Below, in pieces: positions 36,076 through 44,955 of a stretch of 64,000 nt of DNA; the first letter of the stretch is position 1; each line of letters opens with the position of its first letter. The stretch lies in contig NZ_CP038469.1 in assembly GCF_004684345.1 (NCBI RefSeq), positions 4,154,001-4,218,000 of the forward strand, in the 5' to 3' direction. The DNA is from Citrobacter tructae. Its GTDB lineage: Bacteria; Pseudomonadota; Gammaproteobacteria; Enterobacterales; Enterobacteriaceae. A program made the translations under genes and the position numbers. The notes under the pieces were generated by a model. It saw nothing but the letters and a program-made list of their open reading frames with translations. It was not told the origin of the DNA and ran no database searches.

Positions 36076-36411
36076 TTCGATGAAGCCCGCTGCACCATGC
36101 TTGTCTGGGGACGCTTACACAGAGAGGGTGGGTACGGTAATGATTCCAGATGAGGCTGTTTGCATTTCAGATAAGCAACAGTTCTTCTCTGGACCGGACA
36201 AAGACCAGATGTAGCCTTGCGGTGATGAATCCGTTAGCCAAGTACACATGATGGAAATAGTGTTTATCGGGGATAGGAAGTCTGACAGGCAAGGCCACTG
36301 CGACCAGAGGGGTTGGTAGCTGCTCAAGAGAAATGCTCAGGTTAGATAGAAGAGACAGAGTGGCGGCATCTGTGGTCAGAATTCCCAGAAATCTACCGGA
36401 ACCCCAAAAGC
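36076..36411. other. Non-coding tail between the island and tRNA-Phe
   Basis: The first 60 bases repeat the 3' flank of immunity copy 1. The remaining 270 bases contain no credible gene on either strand and no sequence I recognise. A short frame continues from the flank but has no ribosome binding site. It is likely decayed island DNA. Confidence 0.6.
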
Positions 36412-36436
36412 AAAAAACCAGCCCGTAGGCTGGTTT
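36412..36436 (-). terminator. Intrinsic terminator of tRNA-Phe
   Basis: On the minus strand AAACCAGCC pairs with GGCTGGTTT around TACG, followed by a T-run (the A-run at 36412-36417 on the plus strand). It lies ten bases beyond the tRNA 3' end. Confidence 0.92.
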
Positions 36437-36446
36437 CTTTAAATAG

Positions 36447-36522
36447 TGGTGCCCGGACTCGGAATCGAACCAAGGACACGGGGATTTTCAATCCCCTGCT
36501 CTACCGACTGAGCTATCCGGGC
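36447..36522 (-). tRNA. pheV: tRNA-Phe (anticodon GAA)
   Basis: The minus strand gives a 76-nt tRNA. The acceptor stem pairs GCCCGGA with TCCGGGC, followed by an encoded ACCA end. The anticodon loop reads TTGAAAA, with anticodon GAA for phenylalanine, and the T arm contains GGTTCGATTCC. The 3' end faces the T6SS island to its left. The homologous pheV locus is a classic integration site for genomic islands in E. coli. Confidence 0.97.
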
Positions 36523-36627
36523 AACGAGGCGCATTAAACCCGATTCACTTCGCTTCGTCAACGAAATTTCTTCAAATCAATGCAGACTGCACAATCTATC
36601 ACCACATTGCTGGTATTGCACGCATTC

Positions 36628-37335
36628 TTAGGCAAAAAATGCAGTCCACGCGGCGGAAAGCGGCATGGCCAGCAGCAGGGCGGGAAGCATATTTACGACT
36701 GCAAACATTTTGATTCCACAAATACGCAAACCGGTTGCCAGCAATAGCAGTCCACCCACGGCGCTGAAATCGGCCATCATGGCTGGCGTCGTTAGGGGCA
36801 AAATCAGTGCTGCGCAGGCGGCAAGCGTTAACTGGATTGCCAGCATCGGCACACAAATAGCAGATACCGCGATACCCAGTGAACAGGCGAAGATGATAGC
36901 AGTGAAGAAATCGAGAAACGATTTCGCGATTAAAATATTCGGATCACCAGTCATCCCTTCATGTATCGCCCCAAAAATCCCGGTACCGCTGGCGCAGAAC
37001 AGTACGATGATGGCAACAAAGCTTTGGATAAAGGACTCGTGCGTGGCGTTGGCATCCGACCTGCTGAAAAGCTGCTGCGCTTTGGCTACCGCTGCATTAA
37101 TTCCTTTTTCCAGATGGCAAAACTCGCCAATCAGCGTACCGACAAGCGTAGCCAGCACCATGACCGGCAGGTTGACACACTTGATCACCAGTAAGATCCC
37201 AATACCGAGAGAGGCCAGCCCGAAAATGGAGGTCATTGAGACCTGAATGCGTTCTGGTAAGTGCTGGCTGAGCAGCGCGCCAAGAACGCCACCCAGTAAA
37301 ACGGCGCTGGAATTAATAAAAGGTCCGATTACCAC
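36628..37335 (-). CDS. yqgA: DUF554 family membrane protein YqgA
   Basis: A 235-residue inner-membrane protein with about six to seven hydrophobic helices, matching E. coli YqgA (DUF554). Its function is unknown. It is divergent from speC, with a 469-base intergenic region in between, and converges with nothing: the tRNA gene follows on the same strand. Confidence 0.94.
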   Translation of the reverse strand: MVIGPFINSSAVLLGGVLGALLSQHLPERIQVSMTSIFGLASLGIGILLVIKCVNLPVMVLATLVGTLIGEFCHLEKGINAAVAKAQQLFSRSDANATHESFIQSFVAIIVLFCASGTGIFGAIHEGMTGDPNILIAKSFLDFFTAIIFACSLGIAVSAICVPMLAIQLTLAACAALILPLTTPAMMADFSAVGGLLLLATGLRICGIKMFAVVNMLPALLLAMPLSAAWTAFFA

Positions 37336-37666
37336 ATGCGCTCCTGCATATCCGTTATCGCCTTGATGACGAAGGTAATTTGGGGGATATATTTATGTTT
37401 TTAGATTGCATTATTATGACGCAATTGTCAGGTGAAATGCTTGTTTATCTGTGAGATATATGCATAGGATTTTGTCTTGCGCCTGATAGTGAAAGGTGCC
37501 ATGATTGCGCGAATTTTCTCCTGTCTGAATGGGGTTGCCTGGGATGAATCGATTCCCCCTACATCACCTTCAACATCGCCTTTTTGCGCGAAGTTTACCC
37601 CTTTCTGCGACATACCCTCAGTCTCCCACCATGCGGTGACGGCGGCGCACGCTCACTGCAGGATAA

Positions 37667-37697
37667 CAGTAAAATCAGAGGCTATCTGCTTTTACTG
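37667..37697 (+). promoter_or_regulatory. Upstream hairpin in the speC leader region
   Basis: CAGTAAAA (37667-37674) pairs with TTTTACTG (37690-37697). Inside it CAGA pairs with TCTG around a GGCTA loop, with single unpaired T and C on the two sides. The near-perfect 12-bp stem lies about 107 bases before the speC start. Confidence 0.6.
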
Positions 37698-37719
37698 ATG
37701 TCTGGCGGTCGGGGCTGGT

Positions 37720-37795
37720 AACCCGTTTGACCAAACATTTCGTGGGACAAAGCCGTGTGGCTTTGTCCGGGACTTTGACTTTCCCGAAACGGGTT
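37720..37795 (+). promoter_or_regulatory. Multi-branched hairpin structure just before speC
   Basis: An outer stem pairs AACCCGTTT (37720-37728) with AAACGGGTT (37787-37795). It encloses a perfect 10-bp hairpin, GGACAAAGCC with GGCTTTGTCC and a GTGT loop (37745-37768), and a small one, CGGGA with TCCCG (37768-37786). The outer arm ends nine bases before the speC ATG and is followed by five Ts, so folding could affect initiation or early termination. Confidence 0.6.
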
Positions 37796-37804
37796 TTTGC
37801 GCTT

Positions 37805-39940
37805 ATGAAATCAATGAAAATTGCCGCCAGTGGTGAACTGGTCTCTCGTCTGTCTACCCATCGTCAGGTGGTATCACTGGACAGTACCGATTTTACTGAT
37901 GTTGCGGCAGTCGTCATTACCGTTGCAGACAGCCGCAGCGGGATCCTGGCTTTACTTAAACGCACAGGTTTTCATTTACCGGTGTTTATTTTCTCAGAGG
38001 TTACTGTCGAATTGCCTGCGGGCGTTGAAGCGGTTATTAGCGGTAATGTACAGGAGTGGCTGGAGCTGGAATCTGCCGCCTGTCGCTATGAGGACGATCT
38101 GCTGCCGCCGTTCTATGACACGCTGACGCAATATGTCGAAATGGGTAACAGTACCTTTGCCTGCCCAGGCCATCAGCACGGTGCGTTTTTTAAAAAACAT
38201 CCTGCCGGGCGGCATTTTTATGAGTTCTTTGGCGAAAATCTGTTTCGCGCGGATATGTGCAATGCTGACGTTAAGCTGGGTGATTTGCTGATCCATGAAG
38301 GGTCGGCAAAGCATGCGCAGAAGTTTGCGGCAAAAGTATTTAATGCAGATAAAACATACTTTGTGCTGAACGGCACCTCAGCCGCCAATAAAGTGGTGAC
38401 CAACGCGCTGCTGACGCGTGGGGATCTGGTGCTGTTTGACCGTAACAACCATAAGTCAAACCACCATGGCGCGCTGATCCAGGCCGGCGCTACGCCGGTT
38501 TACCTGGAGGCGGCGCGTAATCCGTTCGGCTTTATTGGCGGCATTGATGAGCACTGCTTTAACGAAGACTATCTGCGCCAACAAATCCGTGAGGTTGCGC
38601 CACATAAAGCTGACCAGCCGCGTCCGTTTCGTCTGGCGATTATCCAGCTCGGTACCTATGACGGGACCATCTATAACGCGCGGCAGGTGATCGATAAGAT
38701 TGGCAGCTTGTGCGACTACATTCTGTTTGACTCCGCCTGGGTTGGGTATGAGCAATTTATCCCGATGATGGCGGATGGCTCGCCGTTGCTGCTCGAACTC
38801 ACACCCAACGATCCGGGGATTTTTGTCACTCAATCGGTGCATAAACAGCAGGCCGGGTTCTCGCAAACCTCGCAGATCCACAAAAAGGATAACCATATTC
38901 GCGGCCAGGCGCGTTTCTGCCCGCATAAGCGGTTGAACAACGCCTTTATGCTGCACGCCTCCACCAGCCCGTTTTACCCGCTATTTGCCGCGCTGGATGT
39001 TAACGCCAAAATCCATCAAGGTGAGAGCGGACGTCGGTTATGGGCGGAATGCGTGGCGTTAGGAATTGAAGCCCGTAAAGCTATTATCGATCGCTGTAAG
39101 ATGATTCAACCCTTTATTCCCCCGATGGTGGAGGGAGAGCCCTGGCAGACATACCCGACGCAAGTTATTGCCAGCGAGCGTCGCTTCTTTAGCTTTGAAC
39201 CAGGCGCTAAATGGCATGGTTTTGACGGCTACGCATGCGACCAGTACTTTGTCGATCCGTGCAAACTGTTGCTGACCACACCGGGCATTGATGCGCAAAC
39301 CGGGCAATATACTGACTTCGGTATCCCGGCGACGATCCTGGCGCACTACCTGCGTGAGAACGGCATTGTGCCGGAGAAATGTGACCTTAATTCGATTTTG
39401 TTCCTGCTGACGCCGGCAGAAAGCGCAGAGAAAATGGCGCAGTTGGTGGCTATGTTGGCTCAGTTTGAAGAGCACATTGAGAATGATACGCCGTTGGCGG
39501 ATGTGCTACCCACCATCTTCAACAAATACCCGGTGCGCTATCGCGATTACACGCTGCGTGAACTGTGCCAGGAAATGCACGACCTGTACGTGAGCTTTGA
39601 TGTGAAGGATCTGCAAAAGGCGATGTTCCGCCAGGAGAGCTTCCCCGCCGTTGCCATGAACCCGCAGGATGCCAACAGTGCCTTTATTCGTGGTGATGTT
39701 GAGCTGGTGCGTATTGGTGATGCTGCCGGTCGTATCGCGGCAGAAGGCGCGCTGCCATATCCTCCCGGCGTGTTGTGCGTGGTACCGGGTGAAGTATGGG
39801 GTGGAGCTGTGCAGCGTTACTTCCTCGCGCTGGAAGAGGGCGTTAACTTGTTGCCGGGCTTCTCTCCGGAACTGCAAGGGGTTTACAGTGAGACTGATGC
39901 CGATGGCATTAAGCGTCTGTACGGATATGTGCTGAAATAA
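37805..39940 (+). CDS. speC: Ornithine decarboxylase, constitutive
   Basis: A 711-residue PLP-dependent decarboxylase of fold type I, the same length as E. coli SpeC. It has an N-terminal response-regulator-like wing domain, the PLP-binding lysine in SVHKQQAGF (around residue 355), and the Orn/Lys/Arg decarboxylase C-terminal domain. It converts ornithine to putrescine in the cytosol. The start at 37805 (MKSMKIAAS) was chosen from homology; the frame is open to 37727, but that part encodes the leader hairpin. The ribosome binding site is weak. A bidirectional terminator separates it from nupG. Confidence 0.95.
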   Translation: MKSMKIAASGELVSRLSTHRQVVSLDSTDFTDVAAVVITVADSRSGILALLKRTGFHLPVFIFSEVTVELPAGVEAVISGNVQEWLELESAACRYEDDLLPPFYDTLTQYVEMGNSTFACPGHQHGAFFKKHPAGRHFYEFFGENLFRADMCNADVKLGDLLIHEGSAKHAQKFAAKVFNADKTYFVLNGTSAANKVVTNALLTRGDLVLFDRNNHKSNHHGALIQAGATPVYLEAARNPFGFIGGIDEHCFNEDYLRQQIREVAPHKADQPRPFRLAIIQLGTYDGTIYNARQVIDKIGSLCDYILFDSAWVGYEQFIPMMADGSPLLLELTPNDPGIFVTQSVHKQQAGFSQTSQIHKKDNHIRGQARFCPHKRLNNAFMLHASTSPFYPLFAALDVNAKIHQGESGRRLWAECVALGIEARKAIIDRCKMIQPFIPPMVEGEPWQTYPTQVIASERRFFSFEPGAKWHGFDGYACDQYFVDPCKLLLTTPGIDAQTGQYTDFGIPATILAHYLRENGIVPEKCDLNSILFLLTPAESAEKMAQLVAMLAQFEEHIENDTPLADVLPTIFNKYPVRYRDYTLRELCQEMHDLYVSFDVKDLQKAMFRQESFPAVAMNPQDANSAFIRGDVELVRIGDAAGRIAAEGALPYPPGVLCVVPGEVWGGAVQRYFLALEEGVNLLPGFSPELQGVYSETDADGIKRLYGYVLK

Positions 39941-39948
39941 GCGCAAAA

Positions 39949-39980
39949 AAAAGCGGGTCACCATATGGTAACCCGCTTTT
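39949..39980. terminator. Bidirectional terminator between speC and nupG
   Basis: AAAAGCGGGTCACCAT pairs with ATGGTAACCCGCTTTT, with A- and T-runs on both sides and one mismatch. It can terminate both speC and the convergent nupG. Confidence 0.9.
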
Positions 39981-39993
39981 CTCTGTGTACGCG

Positions 39994-41250
39994 TTAGTGC
40001 GCGATAGTCTGAGTGCCAGCCGGAGTGCGAACGTGTTTGTATTTAAACAGCGCCACGAAAGCGAAGGCCAGAACCAGCGAGTAACCTGCGAAGATCAACC
40101 ATACGGTCTGCCAGTCGGTAATACCGTTCAGCGTGTAATATTCAACCACTTTACCGCTCACCAGACCGCCCAGAATACAACCGAATCCGTTGGTCATCAT
40201 CAGGAACATACCCTGTGCACTGGCGCGAATTTCAGGACGGACTTCTTTCTCTACAAACACTGAACCTGAGATGTTGAAGAAGTCGAAGGCGCAGCCGTAA
40301 ACAATCATCGACAGAACCAGCAGCACGGTACCGAACGGAGTCGGATCGCCGTAGGCAAACAGGCCAAAACGCAGCATCCACGCCACAATACTGATCAGCA
40401 TAACGTTCTTAATACCGTAACGGCTTAAGAAGAACGGGATGGTCAGGATAAACAGGGTTTCAGAAATCTGCGAAATAGACATCATCACTGATGCATGCTC
40501 AACGATGAAACTACCAGAGAACAGTGGGTTATTATCGAAGCTGTGCAGGAAAGTATTACCAAACATGTTGGTAATTTGCAGCTCTGCGCCCAGCATCATC
40601 GAGAAGATGAAGAAAATTGCCATGCGCTTGTTTTTAAACAGGGCGAAGGCGTCCAGACCCAGCATAGAGGTCCAGCTCTGGTTTTTCTGCTGATTGGCTA
40701 CCGGAATATGTGGCAGCGTCAGGGTGAATAGTGCCAGTACCACGGACAGCGTTGCACCGATATACAGCTGCATATGGCTCAGTTCAAAGCCAGAGAAGCT
40801 AACCGCCCACATGGCCAGAATAAACCCAATGGTGCCCCAGATACGGATTGGCGGGAAGTCGGTGACAATATCCATCCCGGCAGACTGCAAGCGATAGTAA
40901 GAAATGGTGTTGATTAACCCCAGTGTAGGCATATAGGCTAGGGAGTTAAGCAAGATCACAAAGAACATGGCCCCAGGTGTGGTGACCTCGGCAGCGGCGA
41001 ACAGCGTACCTGCACCAACAAGATGGCAAAGGGCATAAACCCACTTCGCACTGATCCATTTGTCGGCGACGATCCCTAACAGCGTAGGCATAAATACGGC
41101 GGCAATCCCCAGCGAGCTATAAACAGCACCAATGGATGCACCGTCGAATTTAAGGGTGACAAACATATAAGAGCCGAGGGTCGTGAGCCAGCTACCCCAC
41201 AGGCAGAACTGCAGAAAGGAAAGGACTTTCAGCTGCAGCTTAAGATTCAT
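39994..41250 (-). CDS. nupG: Nucleoside:H+ symporter NupG
   Basis: A 418-residue major-facilitator-superfamily transporter of the nucleoside:H+ symporter family with twelve hydrophobic helices, the same length as E. coli NupG. It imports purine and pyrimidine nucleosides. The start at 41250 (MNLKLQLKVLSFLQF) was chosen by homology; upstream residues to 41310 are not conserved. The promoter region contains CytR-like repeats. Confidence 0.96.
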   Translation of the reverse strand: MNLKLQLKVLSFLQFCLWGSWLTTLGSYMFVTLKFDGASIGAVYSSLGIAAVFMPTLLGIVADKWISAKWVYALCHLVGAGTLFAAAEVTTPGAMFFVILLNSLAYMPTLGLINTISYYRLQSAGMDIVTDFPPIRIWGTIGFILAMWAVSFSGFELSHMQLYIGATLSVVLALFTLTLPHIPVANQQKNQSWTSMLGLDAFALFKNKRMAIFFIFSMMLGAELQITNMFGNTFLHSFDNNPLFSGSFIVEHASVMMSISQISETLFILTIPFFLSRYGIKNVMLISIVAWMLRFGLFAYGDPTPFGTVLLVLSMIVYGCAFDFFNISGSVFVEKEVRPEIRASAQGMFLMMTNGFGCILGGLVSGKVVEYYTLNGITDWQTVWLIFAGYSLVLAFAFVALFKYKHVRTPAGTQTIAH

Positions 41251-41366
41251 GTTAATTTCCTCACACCGTAATGCGGATGGATGTTTTAAAAAGCACATTT
41301 GCCGTTTCAATATGATGTGATTCTATCAATGAGAGGCGGTGTTTTTTTGTTAGCTGCGACAAATAT

Positions 41367-41389
41367 TTGCAAATAATTTCTAATTGCAA
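41367..41389 (-). promoter_or_regulatory. CytR-like repeat pair upstream of nupG
   Basis: Two TTGCAA sextamers (41367-41372 and 41384-41389) are spaced by 11 bases. In E. coli, nupG is controlled by CytR and DeoR with CRP, and CytR binds repeats of GTTGCATT-like octamers with such spacing. The match is partial. Confidence 0.4.
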
Positions 41390-41414
41390 AGCGGAATAGT
41401 GACGTAGTTAACAC

Positions 41415-41459
41415 TTTTCCCTCTTCTGTCATTCACTTTACACGACAGAAGAGGGAAAA
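41415..41459 (-). terminator. Strong terminator after mltC
   Basis: TTTTCCCTCTTCTGTC pairs perfectly over 16 bp with GACAGAAGAGGGAAAA, three bases after the mltC stop on the minus strand, ending in a T-run. Confidence 0.88.
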
Positions 41460-41461
41460 CA

Positions 41462-42544
41462 TTACCGACGTCGATAGGATTTTTGTGCGGAATTGACCTT
41501 GTAAAGGTAGCGACGCGATTCCGAAGATGGATGTCGAGTGGTTAATGTTTGATAAACATCCCCTGGCGACATGCTGTTGATAATATTTGCAGCCTGAATC
41601 TTATCGCTGGAGAACACGCGCAGCACGCTTCCTGCCCCACCGTTATACGCGGTGATCACCGCATAACGACGCGAGGTTGGATTATCAATACCGCCCAGAT
41701 AGACATTGTTGAGCATCGCCAGGTAGGCGGTACCGGTATCAATGTTGTTGGCGGGATCAAACAGGAAGCTGCGGCTTGGCGTTCCCGAACGGCCCTGTGA
41801 GCGGAACACATCCTTCCCGGCGCTGTGCTGCACGACCTGCATCAGGCCCAGTGCATCAGCATGGCTGACCGCATACGGGTTAAAGGAGGATTCAGTTTGC
41901 ATGATGGCGAGGATCAGCGCCTCGTCGACGCCATATTTACGCGATGCCTGACGTACCATGCCGACATATTTATGCGCTCGCTTATCAAGGTGGTTTGGTA
42001 CCAGATTAATCGTCACGCTATAGATGATACGCAGGCCGTTACTGCGGCTCTTCAGTCGCGTTTGCAGCAGGTAGTTGGCGAAGTTTGTTGCGCGTCCCTC
42101 CCAGCGAATAGGCTGGCCGGTATTATCAACCACCTGCCCGTAGAGGAACGGCTCTTTGGAAATCTTGATATCATCGACATCGGAATAGAGATCGATTGAA
42201 CCGGGATCATCGCCCATCAGCAATGTCTTGATAATCGCCCGCCGCAGGTGTCCGGCGGGATCTGTCCCGGCGATAGTCTCAACGGTTATTGTACCGTCAT
42301 CAAAGTTGATGTGGCTGCGGGTTTGATACTGATCGGTATACTTGACGTAGTCTTTCGGGCCCGCGATCAGCACTTCTTTAAATCCCCACAGATTCTCAAT
42401 GTTATGGGCAAACTGCCCCATCAGAATATCAAAACCGTTGGTATCCTTGACCCAGGCTTCGTTATAGGAATCGCCTTTTTTGGTCGAACTGGAACAGGAG
42501 ATGAGCAACGGCGCAATAACGGCAAGCGCGAGAAATTTTTTCAT
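41462..42544 (-). CDS. mltC: Membrane-bound lytic murein transglycosylase C
   Basis: A 360-residue outer-membrane lipoprotein. Its signal ends in the lipobox LLISC (Cys17). The C-terminal domain (about 190-345) is a lysozyme-like SLT fold with the catalytic Glu in MQTESSFNPYAVS. It cleaves peptidoglycan glycan strands to 1,6-anhydro products. The second of two tandem ATGs (42544) was chosen as start because it aligns with E. coli MltC. Confidence 0.95.
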   Translation of the reverse strand: MKKFLALAVIAPLLISCSSSTKKGDSYNEAWVKDTNGFDILMGQFAHNIENLWGFKEVLIAGPKDYVKYTDQYQTRSHINFDDGTITVETIAGTDPAGHLRRAIIKTLLMGDDPGSIDLYSDVDDIKISKEPFLYGQVVDNTGQPIRWEGRATNFANYLLQTRLKSRSNGLRIIYSVTINLVPNHLDKRAHKYVGMVRQASRKYGVDEALILAIMQTESSFNPYAVSHADALGLMQVVQHSAGKDVFRSQGRSGTPSRSFLFDPANNIDTGTAYLAMLNNVYLGGIDNPTSRRYAVITAYNGGAGSVLRVFSSDKIQAANIINSMSPGDVYQTLTTRHPSSESRRYLYKVNSAQKSYRRR

Positions 42545-42588
42545 CATTCCGGGAGTGCGTGTTGTGTTGTGAAATGGAACACACTAAA

Positions 42589-42716
42589 TACCCTTCGGAT
42601 TTCGAGAAGCATCGCGGCGGCAACTGAGCTCATCCCCAGGAGCATAGACAACTATGTGACTGGGGTGGGCGAAGGCAGCCAACAAAAAGGCAGCTTGAAA
42701 GACGACGGGTATAGCC
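42589..42716. repeat. ERIC element
   Basis: About 127 bases between mltC and yggX match the enterobacterial repetitive intergenic consensus. The central palindrome includes CATCCCCAGGAGC and GTGACTGGGGTG, with flanks GGCGGCAACTGAGC and GCAGCTTGAAAGACGACGGG. It lies in a co-oriented gene string, where an ERIC hairpin can influence mRNA stability. Confidence 0.88.
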
Positions 42717-42718
42717 GC

Positions 42719-42994
42719 TTATTTTTTATCTTCCGGCGTATAGCCTTCAATGTGCACGTCTTTGCCTTCAAACAGGAAGTTGATCATCTCCTGTTCCAAC
42801 AGTTTGCGGTGCTCGACGTTCATCATGTTGAGTTTCTTCTCGTTAATCAGCATGGTTTGCTTATGCTGCCACTGCGCCCATGCTTCCTTCGAGATTTCGT
42901 TATAAATGCGTTTTCCCAGCTCGCCTGGGTACAGCTGAAAATCCTGACCTTCTGCTTCGCGTTGCAGGAAAGTACAAAAAATCGTTCTGCTCAT
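42719..42994 (-). CDS. yggX: Fe(II)-trafficking / Fe-S oxidative damage protection protein
   Basis: A 91-residue protein identical in length to E. coli and Salmonella YggX. Cys7 in TIFCTFL is the functionally important cysteine. It helps protect iron-sulphur clusters from oxidation. It is 27 bases downstream of mutY on the same strand, in the conserved mutY-yggX-mltC order. Confidence 0.96.
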   Translation of the reverse strand: MSRTIFCTFLQREAEGQDFQLYPGELGKRIYNEISKEAWAQWQHKQTMLINEKKLNMMNVEHRKLLEQEMINFLFEGKDVHIEGYTPEDKK

Positions 42995-43021
42995 AAAAAA
43001 TCCTCTTAATTGACCGGCACG

Positions 43022-44074
43022 TTAAACTTGCGCACCGACGCGTAATTGCTGTAACAAACGCTCCACGGGAGCCGCCAGTCCGACCGATGGCGGTTGCGCT
43101 AAGTTATACCAGAGCGCGTTGCCTTCATCCATGCAGGCGGTGAATGAGGACACGGGAAGCCACATAGGCACAATATCTAAGTGGAAATGGCTAAAGGTAT
43201 GGCGAAACGCAGTAAGCTGGGTCAGATTATCTGCGTTAATTTGCCGTTGCGCCAGCCACTCACGTAGCCCGTCTTCATCTTCAAACTGCGGAAAACAGTA
43301 TAAACCACCCCATAAGCCGCTGGGTGGCCGCTGCGCGAGTAACACTTCATTGTTATGCTGCATCAGCAAAAAATAGCCTGTACGCTCCGGTAGCGTTTGT
43401 TTCGGCTTCTTGCCGGGATACTGTGACCAGCTTTCATTGGCGGCAGACAGGCAGCCATTTTGTAATGGGCACAGGGAACATTTGGGCTTCGAACGCGTAC
43501 AGACCAGCGCGCCTAAATCCATCATCGCCTGATTAAATCGCTCAACGCCGTTGGCGGGCGTAACCTGTTCGCTCAACTGCCACAGCTTTTTCTCGACCTC
43601 TTTTTTTCCCGGCCAACCGCTGACAGCATAACAGCGAGCCAGCACGCGTTTAACGTTACCGTCAAGAATCGGAAAATGCTGACCCAGGGAGAGTGAAAGT
43701 ATCGCGCCAGCGGTGGAACGCCCAACGCCAGGTAGAGCGGCTACTTCATCAAATGTTTGTGGAAATGCGCCGCCGTGCAGCGTTGCCACCTGCTGCGCGG
43801 CTTTATGCAGGTTACGCGCACGCGCGTAGTACCCCAGCCCGGTCCACAAATGCAGGACTTCATCGAGCGGGGCATGGGCCAAATCGGTTACCGTTGGAAA
43901 GCGCGCCATAAAGCGTTCAAAATAAGGAATAACGGTCGCAACCTGCGTTTGTTGCAGCATGACCTCAGAGAGCCAGACTTTGTAAGGCGTCTTGTCAATT
44001 TGCCAAGGCAGCGTTTTCCGCCCGTATTTGTCGTACCAGCTCAACACCTGAGCTGAAAATTGAGACGCTTGCAT
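43022..44074 (-). CDS. mutY: Adenine DNA glycosylase
   Basis: A 350-residue HhH-GPD DNA glycosylase that removes adenine paired with 8-oxoguanine. The catalytic residues are Glu37 and Asp138 (HFPILDGN). The [4Fe-4S] cluster cysteines are Cys192, Cys199, Cys202 and Cys208. The C-terminal NUDIX-like domain recognises 8-oxoguanine. The start at 44074 (MQASQFSAQV) matches E. coli; the frame is open to 44173. It is divergent from trmB. Confidence 0.97.
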   Translation of the reverse strand: MQASQFSAQVLSWYDKYGRKTLPWQIDKTPYKVWLSEVMLQQTQVATVIPYFERFMARFPTVTDLAHAPLDEVLHLWTGLGYYARARNLHKAAQQVATLHGGAFPQTFDEVAALPGVGRSTAGAILSLSLGQHFPILDGNVKRVLARCYAVSGWPGKKEVEKKLWQLSEQVTPANGVERFNQAMMDLGALVCTRSKPKCSLCPLQNGCLSAANESWSQYPGKKPKQTLPERTGYFLLMQHNNEVLLAQRPPSGLWGGLYCFPQFEDEDGLREWLAQRQINADNLTQLTAFRHTFSHFHLDIVPMWLPVSSFTACMDEGNALWYNLAQPPSVGLAAPVERLLQQLRVGAQV

Positions 44075-44235
44075 GGTTACCGTTTCATCATTGCTGGGGG
44101 CAAGATTGCAGCACAGAGGCTGCAGGGTGTAAACCGGAACTTTCCGCCGCTGACTTTCTTCCTTTACTTGCATCCGGCAACTAACTTTGGATAATGCCCG
44201 TTTTCAGAACTCAATCACAAGCAGACTAAACTTTT

Positions 44236-44955
44236 ATGAAGAACGACGTCATTTCACCGGAATTTGATGAAAACGGCCGCCCTCTGCGCCGGATTCGTAG
44301 TTTTGTTCGTCGCCAGGGGCGACTGACCAAAGGGCAAGAACACGCGCTGGAAAACTACTGGCCGGTGATGGGCGTTGAGTTCAGCGAAGAGCCGGTAGAT
44401 TTTTCCGCACTGTTTGGCCGCGACGCTCCGGTGACGCTTGAGATCGGTTTTGGCATGGGTGCTTCGCTGGTGGCAATGGCTAAAGCGCGCCCGGAACAGA
44501 ACTTCCTCGGCATTGAGGTACACTCTCCGGGTGTTGGCGCGTGCCTGGCTTCGGCCCATGAAGAGGGTGTCGAAAACCTGCGTGTGATGTGTCACGACGC
44601 CGTTGAAGTGCTGCATAAAATGATTCCTGACAATTCTTTATCTATGGTTCAGCTGTTTTTCCCTGACCCATGGCATAAAGCACGTCATAATAAGCGCCGT
44701 ATCGTTCAGGTACCGTTTGCTGAGCATATCTTAAGCAAGCTGAAACTGGGCGGTGTGTTCCACATGGCAACAGACTGGGAAGCCTACGCGGAGCACATGC
44801 TTGAAGTGATGTCCTCCATTGATGGGTATAAAAACCAGTCAGAGAGTAACGATTATGTACCGCGCCCGGAATCGCGCCCGGTAACCAAATTTGAACAACG
44901 TGGTCATCGTCTTGGCCACGGCGTATGGGACTTAATGTTCGAGAGGGTGAAATAA
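44236..44955 (+). CDS. trmB: tRNA (guanine-N7)-methyltransferase
   Basis: A 239-residue SAM-dependent methyltransferase that makes m7G46 in tRNA. The SAM-binding motif is LEIGFGMGASL, and the FFPDPWHKARHNKRR motif is diagnostic of TrmB. The stop overlaps the yggL start by one base. Confidence 0.97.
   Translation: MKNDVISPEFDENGRPLRRIRSFVRRQGRLTKGQEHALENYWPVMGVEFSEEPVDFSALFGRDAPVTLEIGFGMGASLVAMAKARPEQNFLGIEVHSPGVGACLASAHEEGVENLRVMCHDAVEVLHKMIPDNSLSMVQLFFPDPWHKARHNKRRIVQVPFAEHILSKLKLGGVFHMATDWEAYAEHMLEVMSSIDGYKNQSESNDYVPRPESRPVTKFEQRGHRLGHGVWDLMFERVK

Larger units (their letters stand above)
33493..36133 (+). repeat. Tandem duplication, 1320-bp period (effector tail + immunity gene + flank)
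   Basis: The two immunity genes, their upstream 36 bases (the last 11 effector codons plus stop) and about 60 bases of downstream flank (from TTCGATGAAGCCCGCTGCAC) occur twice, with start and stop codons offset by 1320 bases. The 3' halves (from about 34150 and 35470) are almost identical over 600 bp, while the middle part is diverged. Single-base differences mark the downstream flanks (GGGGG versus GGGG). Confidence 0.9.

Noticed and set aside
36447..36522. attL/attR direct repeats of the tRNA-Phe 3' end flanking the island
   Set aside because: I looked for a second copy of the tRNA 3' end in 28500-29750 and saw none, so island boundaries remain undefined.
37477..37698. 73-codon frame upstream of speC
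   Set aside because: No ribosome binding site or family resemblance, and it overlaps the leader hairpin; treated as intergenic.
37727..37804. Extended N-terminus of SpeC
   Set aside because: The 26 extra codons coincide with the leader hairpins, begin at a TTG and are absent from E. coli SpeC.
41311..41345. CRP site upstream of nupG
   Set aside because: A half-site is present, but the spacing to the other half is five rather than six bases, so it was not called.
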